Shown here one piece after another: positions 43,676 to 55,892 of a stretch of DNA of 64,000 nt; position 1 is the stretch's first letter; each line of letters starts with the position of its first letter. Both the position numbers and the translations under genes were made by a program. The notes under the pieces are model-generated. The model saw only the letters and a program-made list of their open reading frames with translations. It did not search any database and was not told where the DNA came from. Origin of the DNA: Chrysemys picta bellii (Eukaryota > Chordata > Testudines > Emydidae); NCBI RefSeq assembly GCF_011386835.1, contig NC_088791.1:55447498-55511497 (forward strand), written 5' to 3'.

Positions 43676-44530
43676 AAAGAGCAAGACCCAAGTGTGCTAG
43701 GCACTGTACAAATAAGCAAAGAGAAAGTCCCTGCCCTGAACATCTCACAGTCAAAGTTAGACGACAAGATGCAACAGGTAGATGAAACCAAGAAATGGGG
43801 AGGACTGGGGAAGAGGGAAGACAACAAGACAACAATAATGCAAGTATGTTTCCATGCAGACTAGCTGTGTGCACAATGCCATTCACCACCTGCCTAGTTA
43901 GCCAACAGTTGATGTGAACTGTTGGCATGACAGCATAGAGGTATCAGTTGGGGCCCAGTTGTGCTGGATGCTATACAAACGTGGTGAAAAGATGGTCTAT
44001 GCCTCAAAGAGCTTATAGTATAAATATCACAGACAACAAATGGTTACAAAACCAGATGCGGGAGGAGTACAGGGTAACAGTGAGGTAAGTGTAATAAGCA
44101 CTGGTCATAGTATGCCAGCTGCCTAAGCTACTGGGGGCATCACATCACTGACCCTCACCAACATTCTCAGCCTTCACCACCCATTAATCCACCTCTCCTG
44201 CTAGTACCAGTTTTCTCCTATAACACAGCTTATGCATGGCAAAAGCACCTCCCGATTTCCATAGAGCTAGTCTCATCCTCCAGATTCCTCCTTCAGACTC
44301 ATGAGACTACCACAATACAAATAATTATACACAGTAATTAGATCTTATACCCAGGGGAGGTCTAAATCATGAAATACCTTAAAGGTGAGAACAAGTTTAT
44401 ATTTGATGCAGAGGATAAAGGGGAGCCAATGGAAGGATTCAAAATGCACATGTGATATAATTAAAGCAACATGCACAGTAGATTTTTGTCAGCAATGTTT
44501 TGAATGGACTTGGTTGCAGTAATTAAGACC
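43676..44530 (+). repeat. Ancient LINE 3'-UTR remnants
   Basis: The segment at 43680-43800 (GTGTGCTAGGCACTGTACAAATA...AGTCCCTGCCCTGAACATC) and the segment at 43945-44030 belong to the amniote LINE-tail family. The segment at 44345-44450 (TTATATTTGATGCAGAGG followed by GGAGCCAATGGAAGGATTC) matches the 3' part of the LINE at 5.6 kb. They are probably pieces of one old insertion. Confidence 0.45.
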
Positions 44531-44559
44531 AGAGAAGGGAATTAAAGGAGGAATGATCA

Positions 44560-45330
44560 TTGGTACAGGCTATCATGGGGTGCTCTACTCACCACATTAT
44601 GGTGCCCCCTCCTGGCCTTTCCCAGGATTAGCTCTGTACAGACAGATGGCCCCTCCTGCAGTTGCACTCCTCCTCTTTCTCCCTCTACAGCCCCTTTCTT
44701 ACTCCAGGAACTGCAGCTTCCTCTTCATGACTTGGTCCTCTGGGCAGGTCTCTGTGTGGTTCCCCTTCTGGGGATGTGTATCAAAATCCCTGCTCACCAG
44801 CAGTCTCAGGCAGTCCTCCCATTCACTGTCCCAGGTATACGTGCTTGAAGTGGTTTCCATCATATACAGGGTTTACAGTTTGGTTCAATGGCTCGCAGTA
44901 CCACCACTATAAAAATTGTTCTAGCACCCCTAGCCACAGGTACCTCTCCTTCAGTGGCCAGTAGGGGAACCCAGGCCCACCCTCCACCCGGGGTTCCAGC
45001 TCCAGGATCCTCTAAACAGCAGCCATGGTGTTTCCTTCTGCACCCTACTGTCTTTCCCTTACTTCCTGCCTCTCCCTACTCCCCTAGGTTTGCCAGCCTC
45101 TCAACACTTTCCTCAGGGAGTAACTGTGGGCTACTTGTCTCTATTACCCCACCCAAACCAGCTCCCTCTTCCCAGGGAGTGATTGCAAACTACCTCTTTG
45201 CTGCCCCCACTGCTTCCAATTTCCCGTCTTTATATAAGCTCTGCCTGTTCCCATGCAGGTGAGTTTCCCCTAATTAAGGCTTTCCGCGCAGGCTTAATTC
45301 TCCCAGATTTCAGCCTAATAGGCTGATTTG
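44560..45330 (+). repeat. Probable LTR-type repeat, fragment
   Basis: The text TATGGTGCCCCCTCCTGGCC, TCCAGGAACTGCAGCTTCC and GGTTCAATGGCTCGCAGTACC is wording I associate with a turtle LTR family. A TATA-like TATATAAGCTC lies near 45231. TG/CA ends and a TSD were not located. Predicted plus-strand frames of about 120 residues have no known domain. Confidence 0.35.
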
Positions 45331-45755
45331 GCCCTCCTGGCCCAACTCAGCTCTTCCGGGGCCAGTGTAGGGAGTACAGCCCAACACAGCAGCCAAGAGG
45401 AGGTTGTGGATGGAGTTGTTTTTGAGGCGGAGGGTGCAGTGGCAATAACAAGATGTTTTCATAAACAGAAAAACAAAAAGAGCTTGAGCTACAGCCCAGG
45501 TGGTCACATGCTGTCAAAGACCTTCCCCATGGCCAGTTACAAAGCAGGGCTTTTATAGAGTATTGTGAATTCAGTCTAGAGCTGAGTGAAAAATTGAATT
45601 CCCATCCCACAGGAAATGTCATTTTGATTTTTTTCATCCCAATTCAGGATAAAAACAAATGAAAAATTCCAAAACATTGTCTGGAAATTCTGAAACATCT
45701 AATTTCAGTGTATGGAACCAACTCAGAACATTCTTCCCTGATACAGTTCAATAGA
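45331..45755. other. Unclassified DNA with a MITE-like AT-rich part
   Basis: TAGAGCTGAGTGAAAAATTGAATTCCC near 45580 resembles the MITE family at 24003-24455. Nothing else is recognised. Confidence 0.4.
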
Positions 45756-45757
45756 AC

Positions 45758-46376
45758 CGTATGTAATCTGTTCTAGAGGTACAGAAAAGGACAACAAAAA
45801 TGATTACGGGTATGGAGCAGCTTCCATCTGAGGCAAGATTAGCGAGAGTGGGACTTTTCAGCTTGGAAAGGAGATGACTAAGGGAGGATACAATGGAGGT
45901 CTATAAAATCATAACTGGTGTGAAGAAAGTAAATAAGAAAGTGTTATTTACTCCTTCTAATAACACAGGAACTAGAGGTCACCAAGTGAAATTAATAGGC
46001 AGCAGGTTTAATACAAACAAAAGGAAGTAGTTCTTCGTACAATGCAGTGTCAACCTGTGGAACTCATTGCAAAAGGATGTTGTGAAGGCCAAGTCTATAA
46101 CAGGGTTCAAAAAAGAACTAGCTAAATTCATGGAAGATAGCCATTGATGGATCTGTTAGCTAGGATGGGCAGGGAGGCAACACCATGCAACAAAGTGTCC
46201 CTAGCCTCTGTTTGCCAGATGCTGGGAATGGACAAAAGGGGATGGATCACTTGATAATTGCCCTGTTCCATTCATTCCCTCTGAAGTACCTGGCATTGGC
46301 CACTGTTGGAAGACAGGATACTGGGCTAGATGGACCTTTGGTCTGACCCAGTATGGCCGTTCTTATGTTCTAAGGT
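45758..46376 (+). repeat. CR1 LINE 3' end
   Basis: The CR1 ORF2 C-terminus (around GGGACTTTTCAGCTTGGAAAG) continues to a 3' UTR ending GATACTGGGCTAGATGGACC and TTTGGTCTGACCCAGTATGG. This is the same subfamily as copy C (28965-30598). 5'-truncated and non-coding. Confidence 0.85.
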
Positions 46377-48442
46377 TGATGGAAGTGACAGCTGCACCTA
46401 GGCTCTCTTTCTCCACCTTGGCTTTGTTGCTCTGACATTAGGTCCAGCTGTGCTGTGTGATGATGGAGTTTGTCCAGGTACCCTGCTTTGCATACTTCAT
46501 TAACTTAATTTTGCAGAATTTCCATTTAAAAAACCCAGAACAAAGACCATTTTAGCTTCTGCTCCAAGTGTTACAGGCAAAAAAAAACGTTGTGCCAAAG
46601 GTGACTTTTGTATTTGTGCCTGTTATGGGAAAAAATAGAGTTTTAAAGACACTAAATTGTCTGAAATTAAATGGAAAGGATTTGTTCATGTTGACAGCAC
46701 ACTGATTGCTAGGAGCCAGCAGGCTTACTTACATGGCATAGGGGTATCATTGTGACCAACCTAAACATTTTAATTATTGTTTTGGCAAAAAGTGTTGCTT
46801 GCTGACATCCTGGTAGCTCAGAGGACTCCTGAGGCTTGGTTTTCAGGTCACTAAGGCAGAGGTTGCAAATTCCATCTGGCAAACCATGCTTTGGGCTTCA
46901 AAAAAAATGTACGATCAACCCTCAGTTTTCCCTCAAACCACAGAAATATGTTTATTTCATGAAATATGCAGCATAGCTAACCCCTGTAAAACTGCTGACA
47001 AGCACTTTCTGGAAATCTGAGTTTCAAACCAGACAGCCTTCTCTTAAAGACCATTGATGGAGTCCAGGCAGCACTGCTTTTAAAGATACTTATAACTAAT
47101 ATTTGGGATTTAAAAACAACAACAGCAAGATAAATACATCTGTTTCTACTAAGCTGACAGAGACAATGGACTCATGGTGTCTATTCCCCCTGGGATCCTG
47201 CTGAATTTGGGACTCCTTTAGAATACTGCATAATAATGATCTCTTTAAATGAAGTCCAAATGTGAAAGAACTGCAAAGCAGTTGGTAAACTCTTCCTGTA
47301 CTCAAAGACAATTACATTAGCAAAAGTTGCCCTGACGTTTCATATTTTAATTTATGTTCTCGTATTGCCCCACATTATTAGAAAGTAAAGGGGATGCTTT
47401 CTTTTCAGACAGAACCATAAATATGTTTTAAAACAATACTGGCTGATGGCAGTGATATAGTTACTCAAGGCTATCTCTCAGGAGAGTGCCACATAATTTC
47501 CTTTGTGCATGTCCCAAAAGAGTATACTGTCTAATTCTTGGCCTATCCAATGTTCTGTAAAATTCACAAATGTACCCCCATTGATTTTCAGTCCACAGTG
47601 TGTTGATTTCCAGTCCACAGTGTGTTGGGTGAAGAGAAACAATAACTGTATATAGAAAATATTGATTTGGGACCATTGATTCAAGGCTCCAGGGTATCAA
47701 AAGATTAGTTACTTTTAAGGGAAGTACTAAAGGTGACTTTCAACTACTTCTTTATTGACAAATACAGACTAGATAAATCCTTCTATTCAAAGCTGCAAGA
47801 CATTGAACCAGAACCCATTACAAAAGAAATTCTGTTCATACATAATAGAGCCAGAGAAAAGGAACCAAGTAAGCATTTCTGGTAATGTTTTCCAGTAAGG
47901 TAATCAGAATGTAAGTGCTGTGCCATTTTACTGTACATCTGTACATGGAAAAGGAAAGGGCAGAAGGCGGCTGTGCTATTGTGTGACCTGTAACAGGGAA
48001 CCAACAGGGCATCTTTAAACATAGGGTGAACAAGGTAAATAAACAGCCCAGTGCCATGAGTTGCTAGGCACCCTTGACTCCTACTGAAGCCAATGGGTGT
48101 GGAAGGCACTTACTACCTCACCGGATCAGGTCCATGGCTAGCAGCTATGTTTTGGCAAGGAAGCTGTACAGGAATGATCTTGAAAAGCAGAGGATATAGC
48201 CAGTGAAGAGAGTCTATTCACATGGTGTACATATAGAGTGGGAACAAAAAAGAGGGGCTGGATATCAGAGAAAGGGCACTGAGTGCAAGTATGGAGCCAA
48301 AAGGATGAGGGCAGAGAGGGAGTCTCTGCAGGTTTGAATCCAGCTGACAAAAAAGGACCATATTGTGAGCAACCATTATGTGGGTGTGCAGCAGGGTACA
48401 AAGCACAAGGAGCCTCCATCTTACACCAGCACTCAAGGGCTA
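46377..48442. other. Unique DNA
   Basis: A 22-bp tandem duplication lies at 47584-47627 (two units ending CAGTCCACAGTGTGTTG). No gene or interspersed repeat was recognised. Confidence 0.5.
47584..47627. repeat. 22-bp tandem duplication
   Basis: Units 47584-47605 and 47606-47627 differ at a single base near their start. Confidence 0.85.
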
Positions 48443-48450
48443 GCGATGAA

Positions 48451-49298
48451 TTAGGGTTTCCAGGTGTCCGGTTTTCGACTGGAGCACCTAGTAGAAAAGG
48501 GTTCTTGGTGGCTCAGGTCAGCACTGCTGACCGGGTCATTAAAAGTCTGGTTGGTGCAGGACTGGCAGGCTCCCTACCTGGCTCCCTGGAAGCAGCAACA
48601 TGTCCCTCCGGCTCGTAGGTAGAGTGATGGCCAGGGGAGCTCTATACGCTGCCTCTGACCCAAACACCAGCTCCGCAGTTCCCATTGGCCAGGAACTGCA
48701 GCCAATGGGAGCTGTGGGGGTGTTGCCTACAAATGGGGACAGTGCGCAAAGCTGCCTGGCTGCCCCTGCACCTAGGAGCCAAAAGATATGTCGCCGCTTT
48801 CAGGGAGTCACCCAAGGTAAACACCGCCCAGAGCCCACATCCAACACTTCCTCCAACACCCCAACCCCCTGCCCCAGCCCTGAGCCCCCTCCCATATCCA
48901 AACTCCCTCCTGGAACCTGCACCCCGCATCCTCTCCTGCACCCCAACCCTCTGCCCCAGCTCAGAACCCCCTCCCGTACCCAAACTCCCTCCTGGAGCCC
49001 ACACCCCACATCCCCTCCCACACACCAATCCCCTGCCCCAGCCCGGAGCCCCCTCCTGCACCCTGAACTCCTCATTTCTGACACCACCCAAGAGCCCACC
49101 CCCCCAGCTGGAGCCTGAACTCCCTCCCAAATCCCTGCCCCAGCCCGGTGCAAATGAGTGAGTGAGTGAGGGTGAGGGAGAGCAAGCGACAGAGGGAGGG
49201 GGATGGAGTGAGTGGGGCTTCAGAGAAGGGGCAGGGCCTCGGGGCAGGGACGGGGCAAGGGTGTTCGGTCTTGTGCAATTAGAAAGTTGGCAACCCTA
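48451..49298. mobile_element. hAT-like nonautonomous element with minisatellite core (848 bp)
   Basis: The left end TTAGGGTTTCCAGGTG and right end AGTTGGCAACCCTA are inverted over the tip (TAGGGTT / AACCCTA). Flanks are GCGATGAA (48443-48450) and GCGATGAT (49299-49306), an 8-bp duplication with one change. The core (about 48830-49140) contains C-rich tandem units of around 70-75 bases, with words such as CTGCCCCAGCCC and CAAACTCCCTCC. No transposase. The long frames here on both strands are by-products of the repeat. Confidence 0.8.
48830..49140. repeat. C-rich minisatellite inside the hAT-like element
   Basis: About four imperfect units of roughly 70-75 bases, each containing CCCTGCCCCAGC, GAGCCCCCTCC and AAACTCCCTCC. 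Confidence 0.7.
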
Positions 49299-49306
49299 GC
49301 GATGAT

Positions 49307-50840
49307 TGCAGTCCCTGTCCTTCCCAAGCACAAGGACTAGCAAGCTAGTGCCCCTAGAGGTGCCAACCACTCCAAGGCTTGACTGTGCCTCCCATGCCAC
49401 TATAGGCAGCAGGGCTGACCAACAGGGAAACAGACACTATACCCCTGTATTAGATGGCAGAGCAGCTGTGCTAGTCCAGTGCATCTGGGAGCTCCAGAAA
49501 CGACTGTACCCCTGGGATGCTGCAGCATTACTCCACCCTATCTCAGGGCTGTGACTTAATGACACCATATAACTTCAGAATTTGAGAGTGGAAAAAAGGT
49601 GAAGCAGGGGCTGCAATAGACTAAGTCCCTGTGTTATCCTTTCCTATAGGGTCCATTTGTCAATTTATAGTTAATTTAGCTTTTATTTGCTCTCATAATT
49701 TAGGCATACTATTATGTCATGGAAACACTAAGATTTCAGCTGCCATTCAAGAGAATATCAGTCTGGAGCAAGATAACATGGAAAAACAATATCCTTTATG
49801 GTAACAGATTGGGTTTTTTTTATAAAGCTTCTTTCATACAAATATAGCAATGTTGCAAACATTTCTCAGTCTGTTTTAATGTTCAGAACTTACAAGAATA
49901 CCTTATTCAGGAAATCCACCCTTGAGCAGAGGGCTTCAGTGGGACTGAAGTGATTAACATGCCTACTGCTGGCCCACTGCATGGAGGAGAATTTCACTCA
50001 TTTTCCTGAATAAAGCAAGACACAGTGGATTTTTAAGCGGAATTTAGAAAATTCAGGAGTATTAGAGAGAGACACAGGTTGGCTAAAAAGGCTATTTTGT
50101 AAAATAGAAGACAAAATGGCAAAAGACTTTGCCCTAAAGGTGAAGAGGTGAACAGGGAAAACAGAAAGTGCTGTAGTCCAAAGATAAGAGAACAGTACAA
50201 GCAAATATGATTGGGTGTACAACGTTTTACAAATATATAAGTTTCCAAGGTTGGACAAGCTATATTACACACACACACCTATTGCCCAGAGATTACAACA
50301 CTGTTCTTTGAAGGACAGTCAGTGGAGGTAAGTAAAGACTGGTGTCATTTTGTGACACAACAGGAGTGGAGGTATTCCAGACCAGCCAGGGTTTAGTTAG
50401 GAAAGATTGCAAGATGATTGCAAGGAACTGCAGTGGAAGAGAGAGTATAAATACTGATAATGATGTGGGCCAAAGGACACTCATGAAAAGGGCAAATTGT
50501 ATCATAGAGGTGGGATAAGCAGTCAGGTAGGTGATGTTGAAAAAAAGAACACAAAAAATGGATACGTCTAGAAAATAAAGGTGCAAAAGTCATATATTTT
50601 GGGCATGAGAGTTTTCCTTAGTCAGAGAAGAGACCAGGTTGCTCCATGTGTAGATTTACCATTATCACAGTTGAATCTCAAACTAGAGCCCTGGAGATCT
50701 AGGGGATACCAGGTGAACTTAAGGGGAGCTTCCCTCTAGATAAAGCAAGAGAGCAAGTGTCAAGATTCATTCAGCTAAAGAGTCACCTTACATCACCTTG
50801 TCATACAGCACCCTAAACACCTTTATGTGACCATCACTTA
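49307..50840. other. Unique DNA
   Basis: No repeat family or gene was recognised. Confidence 0.5.
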
Positions 50841-51945
50841 TTTGCAGGAATTCCACCAGGATTTCAACAATTTCCACCCCCCATCAACCTCAGCCTGGAT
50901 CAGTCCACACAAGAGATCCACTTCCTGGACTCTACAGTGCAAATAAGCGACGGTCACATAAACACCACTCTATACCCGGAAACGTACTAACCGCTATACT
51001 TACCTACATGCCTCCAGCTTCCATCCAGACCACATCACACAATCCATTGTCTACAGCCATGCCCTAAGATACAACTGCATTTGCTCCAATCCCTCAGACA
51101 GAGACAAACACCTATAAGATCTCTATCAAGCATTCTTAAAACTACAATACCCATCTGGGGAAGTGAAGAAACAGATTGACAGAGCCAGAAGGGTACCCAG
51201 AAGTCACCTACAGGACAGGCGCAACAAACAAAGAATGCCACTAGCCATCACCTACAGCCCCCAACTAAAACCTCTCCAGCACATCATCAAGGATCTACAA
51301 CCTATCCTGAAGGATGATTCCCAAGGTCTGTGAGATTGAGGGAACAGGCCAGTCCTCGCTTACAGACAGCCTCCCAACCTGAAGCAAATACTCACCAGCA
51401 ACTACACCCCACACAACAGAAACACTAACCCAGGAACTAATTCCTGTAACAAAACCCATTGCCAACTCTGCCCCGCATATCTATTCAAGGGACAGCATCA
51501 TAGGACCTAACCACATCAGCCACACCATCAGGGGCTCATTCACCTGCACATCTACCAATGTGATATATGCCATCATGTGCCACCAATGCCCCTCTGCCAT
51601 GTACATTGGCCAAACTGGACAGTCTCTATGCAAAAGAATAAATGGACACAAATCAGACATCAAGAATTGTAACATTCAAAAACCAGTAGGAGAGCACTTC
51701 AATCTTCCTGGACACTCAATAACAGACTTAAAAATGGCCATTCTTCAACAAAAAAACTTCAAAAACAGACTTCAACGAGAAGCTGCAGAACTGGAATTAA
51801 TTTGCAAACTTGACACCATCAAATTAAGCTTGAATAAAGACTGGGAGTGGCTGGGTCACTACAAAAAATAATTTTCCCTCATTTGATACTCTCACCATCT
51901 TGTCAACTATTGGGAATGGGCCACATCCACCACAAGGCATGTTTT
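50841..51945 (+). pseudogene. 5'-truncated PLE copy with broken frame
   Basis: The conceptual translation starts in the post-catalytic RT region (EFHQDFNNFHP) and runs through the thumb (RYTYLHASSFHP, SIVYSHALRYN), the cysteine cluster and the GIY-YIG nuclease. The last 103 residues are open (51560-51871), with MIYAIMCHQCPSAMYIGQTGQ and ending near WEWLGHYKK. Stops and frameshifts interrupt the upstream part. It is close to the intact copy at 37-39 kb, but on the opposite strand. After the stop, only a short 3' UTR remains before an antisense CR1 piece. Confidence 0.85.
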
Positions 51946-52170
51946 TTCAGTCCTTTGGCCATTCTGGGGGCTCTTCTCTAAACCTTCTCCAATTTATCAA
52001 GATCCTTCTTGAACTGCACACAATATTTCAGGAGCAGTCACACCAGTGCCAAACACAGAGATAACAAAACCACCTTATTCCTACTTGAGATTCCCCTGTT
52101 TAAACTTGCAAGGATCTCATCAGCTCATTATAAAATAAGTTCAGTAAGCAGATCAAATTATTATTACACA
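51946..52170 (-). repeat. CR1 LINE fragment
   Basis: The minus strand carries CR1 ORF2 C-terminal text. The plus strand reads TTTGGCCATTCTGGGGGC, TTCTCCAATTTATCAAGATCC and GAACTGCACACAATATTTC, the classic antisense of the CR1 thumb region. Short and degraded. Confidence 0.7.
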
Positions 52171-52860
52171 AGCCATCGTAACATAACCATATTGAAAGAG
52201 CTAAATTATTGAAATAATGTAATTCATAGACACCTTAATGGGAACTATTCTTTCAGTCCATTCTAGGAAATTCTAAAGTACCTATTAATTTTCTTCTGAA
52301 TTGGCTAAAGTACCCCCATGATGTGGGTGGCAGCCCAGACATATCAGAGACAGAAACATAATGACCCCTTTTCTTCGTTTTCCTATATAGTGCTGGTGCA
52401 AGAGATGCTGCATGAGCAAAAGGCAACAAGGTGACTTCACAGTATTTGTGGGAGAGAAGGGCTCAAAGCTGGAAAACCTCACACCTGGATTTTGAGCATT
52501 GCTGAGTCTGGGTTTACCCAGATCGGAGTTATGGATTTGTCATAGAAGATTTGTCACATTTGATAGAAGAACCATTTGCAAAATTCAGTTCCTGATCTGG
52601 GTTCAGAATTCAGACAGCCCCAATGTTCATGGGTGGTCAGATCCAGATATTTGATTCTGATCCATCTATAATTCTTGCCCACATTTGGGGGGTGGAGAGG
52701 GCATCACCTTTTTTTTTTAGAAGGGATGGACTGAACTTATCCTGTCCTTTTCTTTTCATATCATCTAGATGGAGTCTATCACATACACAAACTTTTCAAT
52801 ATTTCAGTCAGATTCATTATTTGAATAGGGCTACTCTCTTGATAACACAATCCCTGGAGA
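52171..52860. other. Unique DNA
   Basis: No gene or repeat recognised. Confidence 0.5.
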
Positions 52861-52865
52861 ACTAA

Positions 52866-53151
52866 GGGCAGGTCTTCACTACAGGGGAGGGTCGATTTAA
52901 GATACGCAAATTCAGCTACGCGAATAGCATAGCTGAATTCGACCTATCGGAGCCGACTTACCCTGCTGTGAGGATGGCGGCAAAATTGACCTCCGCGGCT
53001 CCCCATCGACGGCGCTTACTCCCACCTCCGCTGCTGGAGTAAGAGCGTCGATTCGGGGATCGATTGTCGCGTCCCGACGAGATGCGATAAATCGATCCCC
53101 GAGAGATCGATTTCTACCCGCTGATTCAGGCGGGTAGTGTAGACCTAGCCT
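52866..53151. mobile_element. CpG-rich MITE, well preserved
   Basis: The left end GGCAGGTCTTCACTAC and right end GTAGTGTAGACCTAGCC are inverted. The interior has many CG dinucleotides (GTCGATT, ATCGATCCCCGAG) in an AT-rich neighbourhood, and internal self-complementarity. The high CpG retention suggests recent arrival or protection from methylation decay. The exact TSD is not visible. Confidence 0.75.
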
Positions 53152-54903
53152 GAGATTTTAAAGCTTCAGTGCCCTGTGCATTTAATTAGTAACCTTCTAA
53201 ACAGCAAAAGAAAAGAAGCATTTATTCTTGTATATCTAAATTATTCTAAGACAATAATTAAATTGCTTTGCCAAAAAAATGATTCTGTTCTGAAAGCTAT
53301 TTTTGTCATAATATTGAGTTTTCACATATGCCTTCCATTAATAAATTATAAGTGCCCATGACACATATCTACTATTTGTTTAGTCTGTGTCAGCTTCGTT
53401 TGGTATTCTGAATACATTGATTTACTAGCCAGCACTTCTCTCTACAAGTATCAGAATTCAACATTTCAAGAAGAAAACGTTGTCTGTGTATTCTTCAGAC
53501 TGACCAGGTTGCTGTGCATCTGAGTTTCACATCCACAGAATTTGCCTCCAGCAATGGAATACATGGAGCCCTGTGGGAAATTGTTCTGCTGATCTTGGTG
53601 GCATGAGCCTTTCCTCCCACATGCCCATGCAGAGCAAGGAAAGTGCACTGAATGAAATGCCTATTCTTGTTCTCAAAGGGATACACCATCTCTATACTTT
53701 GTTCTGAAAGAACTATAGTAACATCCCATTGCAAGATCATATGCCAACAATTTCTGACTGGAGCCATTCTATTCAAAATATCCCATCTCCACAGAACCTG
53801 TTTGCTGCCCTGCTATCTAGGGTATGTCTTCTTTAATTTCTAAAGTTACACACCCCAGGATGTGTAACTTATGTGGGATTTCAACTCGATTTTGATAATC
53901 CTTTTGATGTCTCTGTTCCTGTCAGCGGAGGCCATTCTTTAACTTTGAATTATTCTTGTTAAACAGAAGTGTGTGATGAGTGAGTGAGCTGGGGCCATTT
54001 TTATTGATCTTTGTATCAGCAGGGATTTTTCAGGCCAGGGATGTCTTGAAGTTGCTAACTGTGGGTTGTTGTTTTTTTAATTTGAGCCTATGACTCACTC
54101 AATAAACCTATTATGTCACCTTGATGTTGGCTGTCTCTTACCACTGGTTGAAAAAGATAAAAAGAAGAAAAGACAAAAATGTATCTCCCTCGACCCTTTT
54201 GATATGGGTTTCTATTCTGTGCTTAGATGTCAAAGTGACAGGTGCTTTAGATCGATAGACAGGCAGGTGGTGAATACAGCTAGTTTCCAGCATTCTGAAA
54301 ATGTGTGTCCTTTCTATATGAAGAACCTGGCAGAAAGTCTCTTAATGAGCACACAGAGAAGAGTCTAAAAGCAACTAGTCTAATAACTATTCAATGGAAT
54401 AGTCTTAATCAAATGTGCCAGACTGAAACCATTCCTTACTGAAGTTACAGACAAAGGGCCTATTCAGAGTCTTAAAGTAACATGTGTATGGAACTCCAAT
54501 TCTGATCACATATTACCTACACAGGGACTTTCAGTTTTGGTCATCATCTTATCAGAAATACATTGACAAACTGAAGGAGGTAAACCAAAAATAATCAAGG
54601 TGTTTGAGAGGAATGGTTGATTATGCTACCTTTATTCTGTCAGTCTCACAACTCTTAGCTGGCCAGTGTCCCAATGTAGTATACATGATACTACTGCTAA
54701 CATTATCTCCAATTATTCAGTTGAATTTTTAAGTGAACTTGCTTTGACGGTGTTCACATCCCTTTAGAGTTCCCTTGTGCATAGACGCTAGGAAACAAGA
54801 TTATCAGCAGGAAAGTTTTTCAAAACATAGTAAATTTTAAACAATTAGCAGGAAAAAATTGGATTTTGCTGCAAATACAATTTCAAAACCCCATTCCAAG
54901 ATT
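53152..54903. other. AT-rich unique DNA
   Basis: No gene or repeat recognised. Confidence 0.5.
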
Positions 54904-54904
54904 C

Positions 54905-55212
54905 AGGGCTTGTCTATACAGGGACATCCAAGAAAATGAATTCAAATTAGCTAAAGGTGTGAATTTGAACTGGATCAGTTAAACCTCACTAAATCTCCAC
55001 AGATAGTATTATTCTGAATTAAAATGTCCTTCATTTGGTTTAGCTAAATTCACTTTGGAAGTGAATTCAACTAAACTCAATTAAGGCCACTTTAATTCCG
55101 ATTAAGGGTATTCACACAGGGTTTTAAGGAGGTTTAACTAATCTACTTCAAATTCACACTTTTAGTTAATTCAGATTAATTTTCCTGGATGTCCCCCATG
55201 TAGACAAGCCCT
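54905..55212. mobile_element. AT-rich MITE (308 bp)
   Basis: AGGGCTTGTCTATACAGGG with ACATCC on the left pairs with GGATGTCCCCCATG and TAGACAAGCCCT on the right, giving inverted ends of about 26 bp. The inner sequence is rich in AATTCA/TGAATT words. TSD not identified. Confidence 0.8.
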
Positions 55213-55890
55213 TACTCTTATCCAATCAAGGAACACTAACATACTATATGTCCAGTCAAAACAGTTTGAATTCTGAGTACTCCCAATGAATTGCTCAAAC
55301 TAGCAACAGACCAAGATTTATAGGCTGAATTATTCAGAAGATTATTTTTAATAAATGTGTTTGAGAAAACAGTGATTTATTTTGGACATATTCACAAAAC
55401 CACTGAACTAAGCAGACACTTGAAAGGAGCAGAAGGGTAATGTAGTTTCCACTACAGTTTGAAGTGCTTGTACTTATTTGTACTCTGAGGAATTTGTACT
55501 TACTGTAGATTTTCTCAAAGCTGCTTTATGTTGTATTCTCTCTCTTGCATTTGGTTTCTGCTGTCTGTGTCTTGTGTGAAAAGGCAAGAATGTTACAGAG
55601 ATTTGCTTCTCTACTGGTTATTCCCCTTCCCCACACACACTCCATATTTGTGTCACACACATTGTTTCTAGACAGGGTGAAAATACAAAACACCACAAGA
55701 TCTAACCACAGTCAAGACCAGCCCAGATTCACAGCTGGAGATCTCAAAGGTGCAACATTGTCCGGCAGCCACCCCTCTTCCATCTCATGTAGCTGTGTAA
55801 AGTGGATACAGTATTACCAACTACAAGCATTCACATAACATGTCAGTCCCTCTCCTTTTCCCCCCCATTCATGAGAGTTTTAAAATTATG
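55213..55890. other. Unique DNA
   Basis: No gene or repeat recognised. Confidence 0.5.
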
Positions 55891-55892
55891 AA

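Noticed and set aside
48830..49140. CRISPR-like or satellite array
   Set aside because: The units are imperfect and contiguous, with no unique spacers, and the genome is eukaryotic.
48600..49161. Proline-rich frames of 158-175 residues on both strands
   Set aside because: They are different readings of a C-rich minisatellite inside a hAT-like element, with no domain or splice context.
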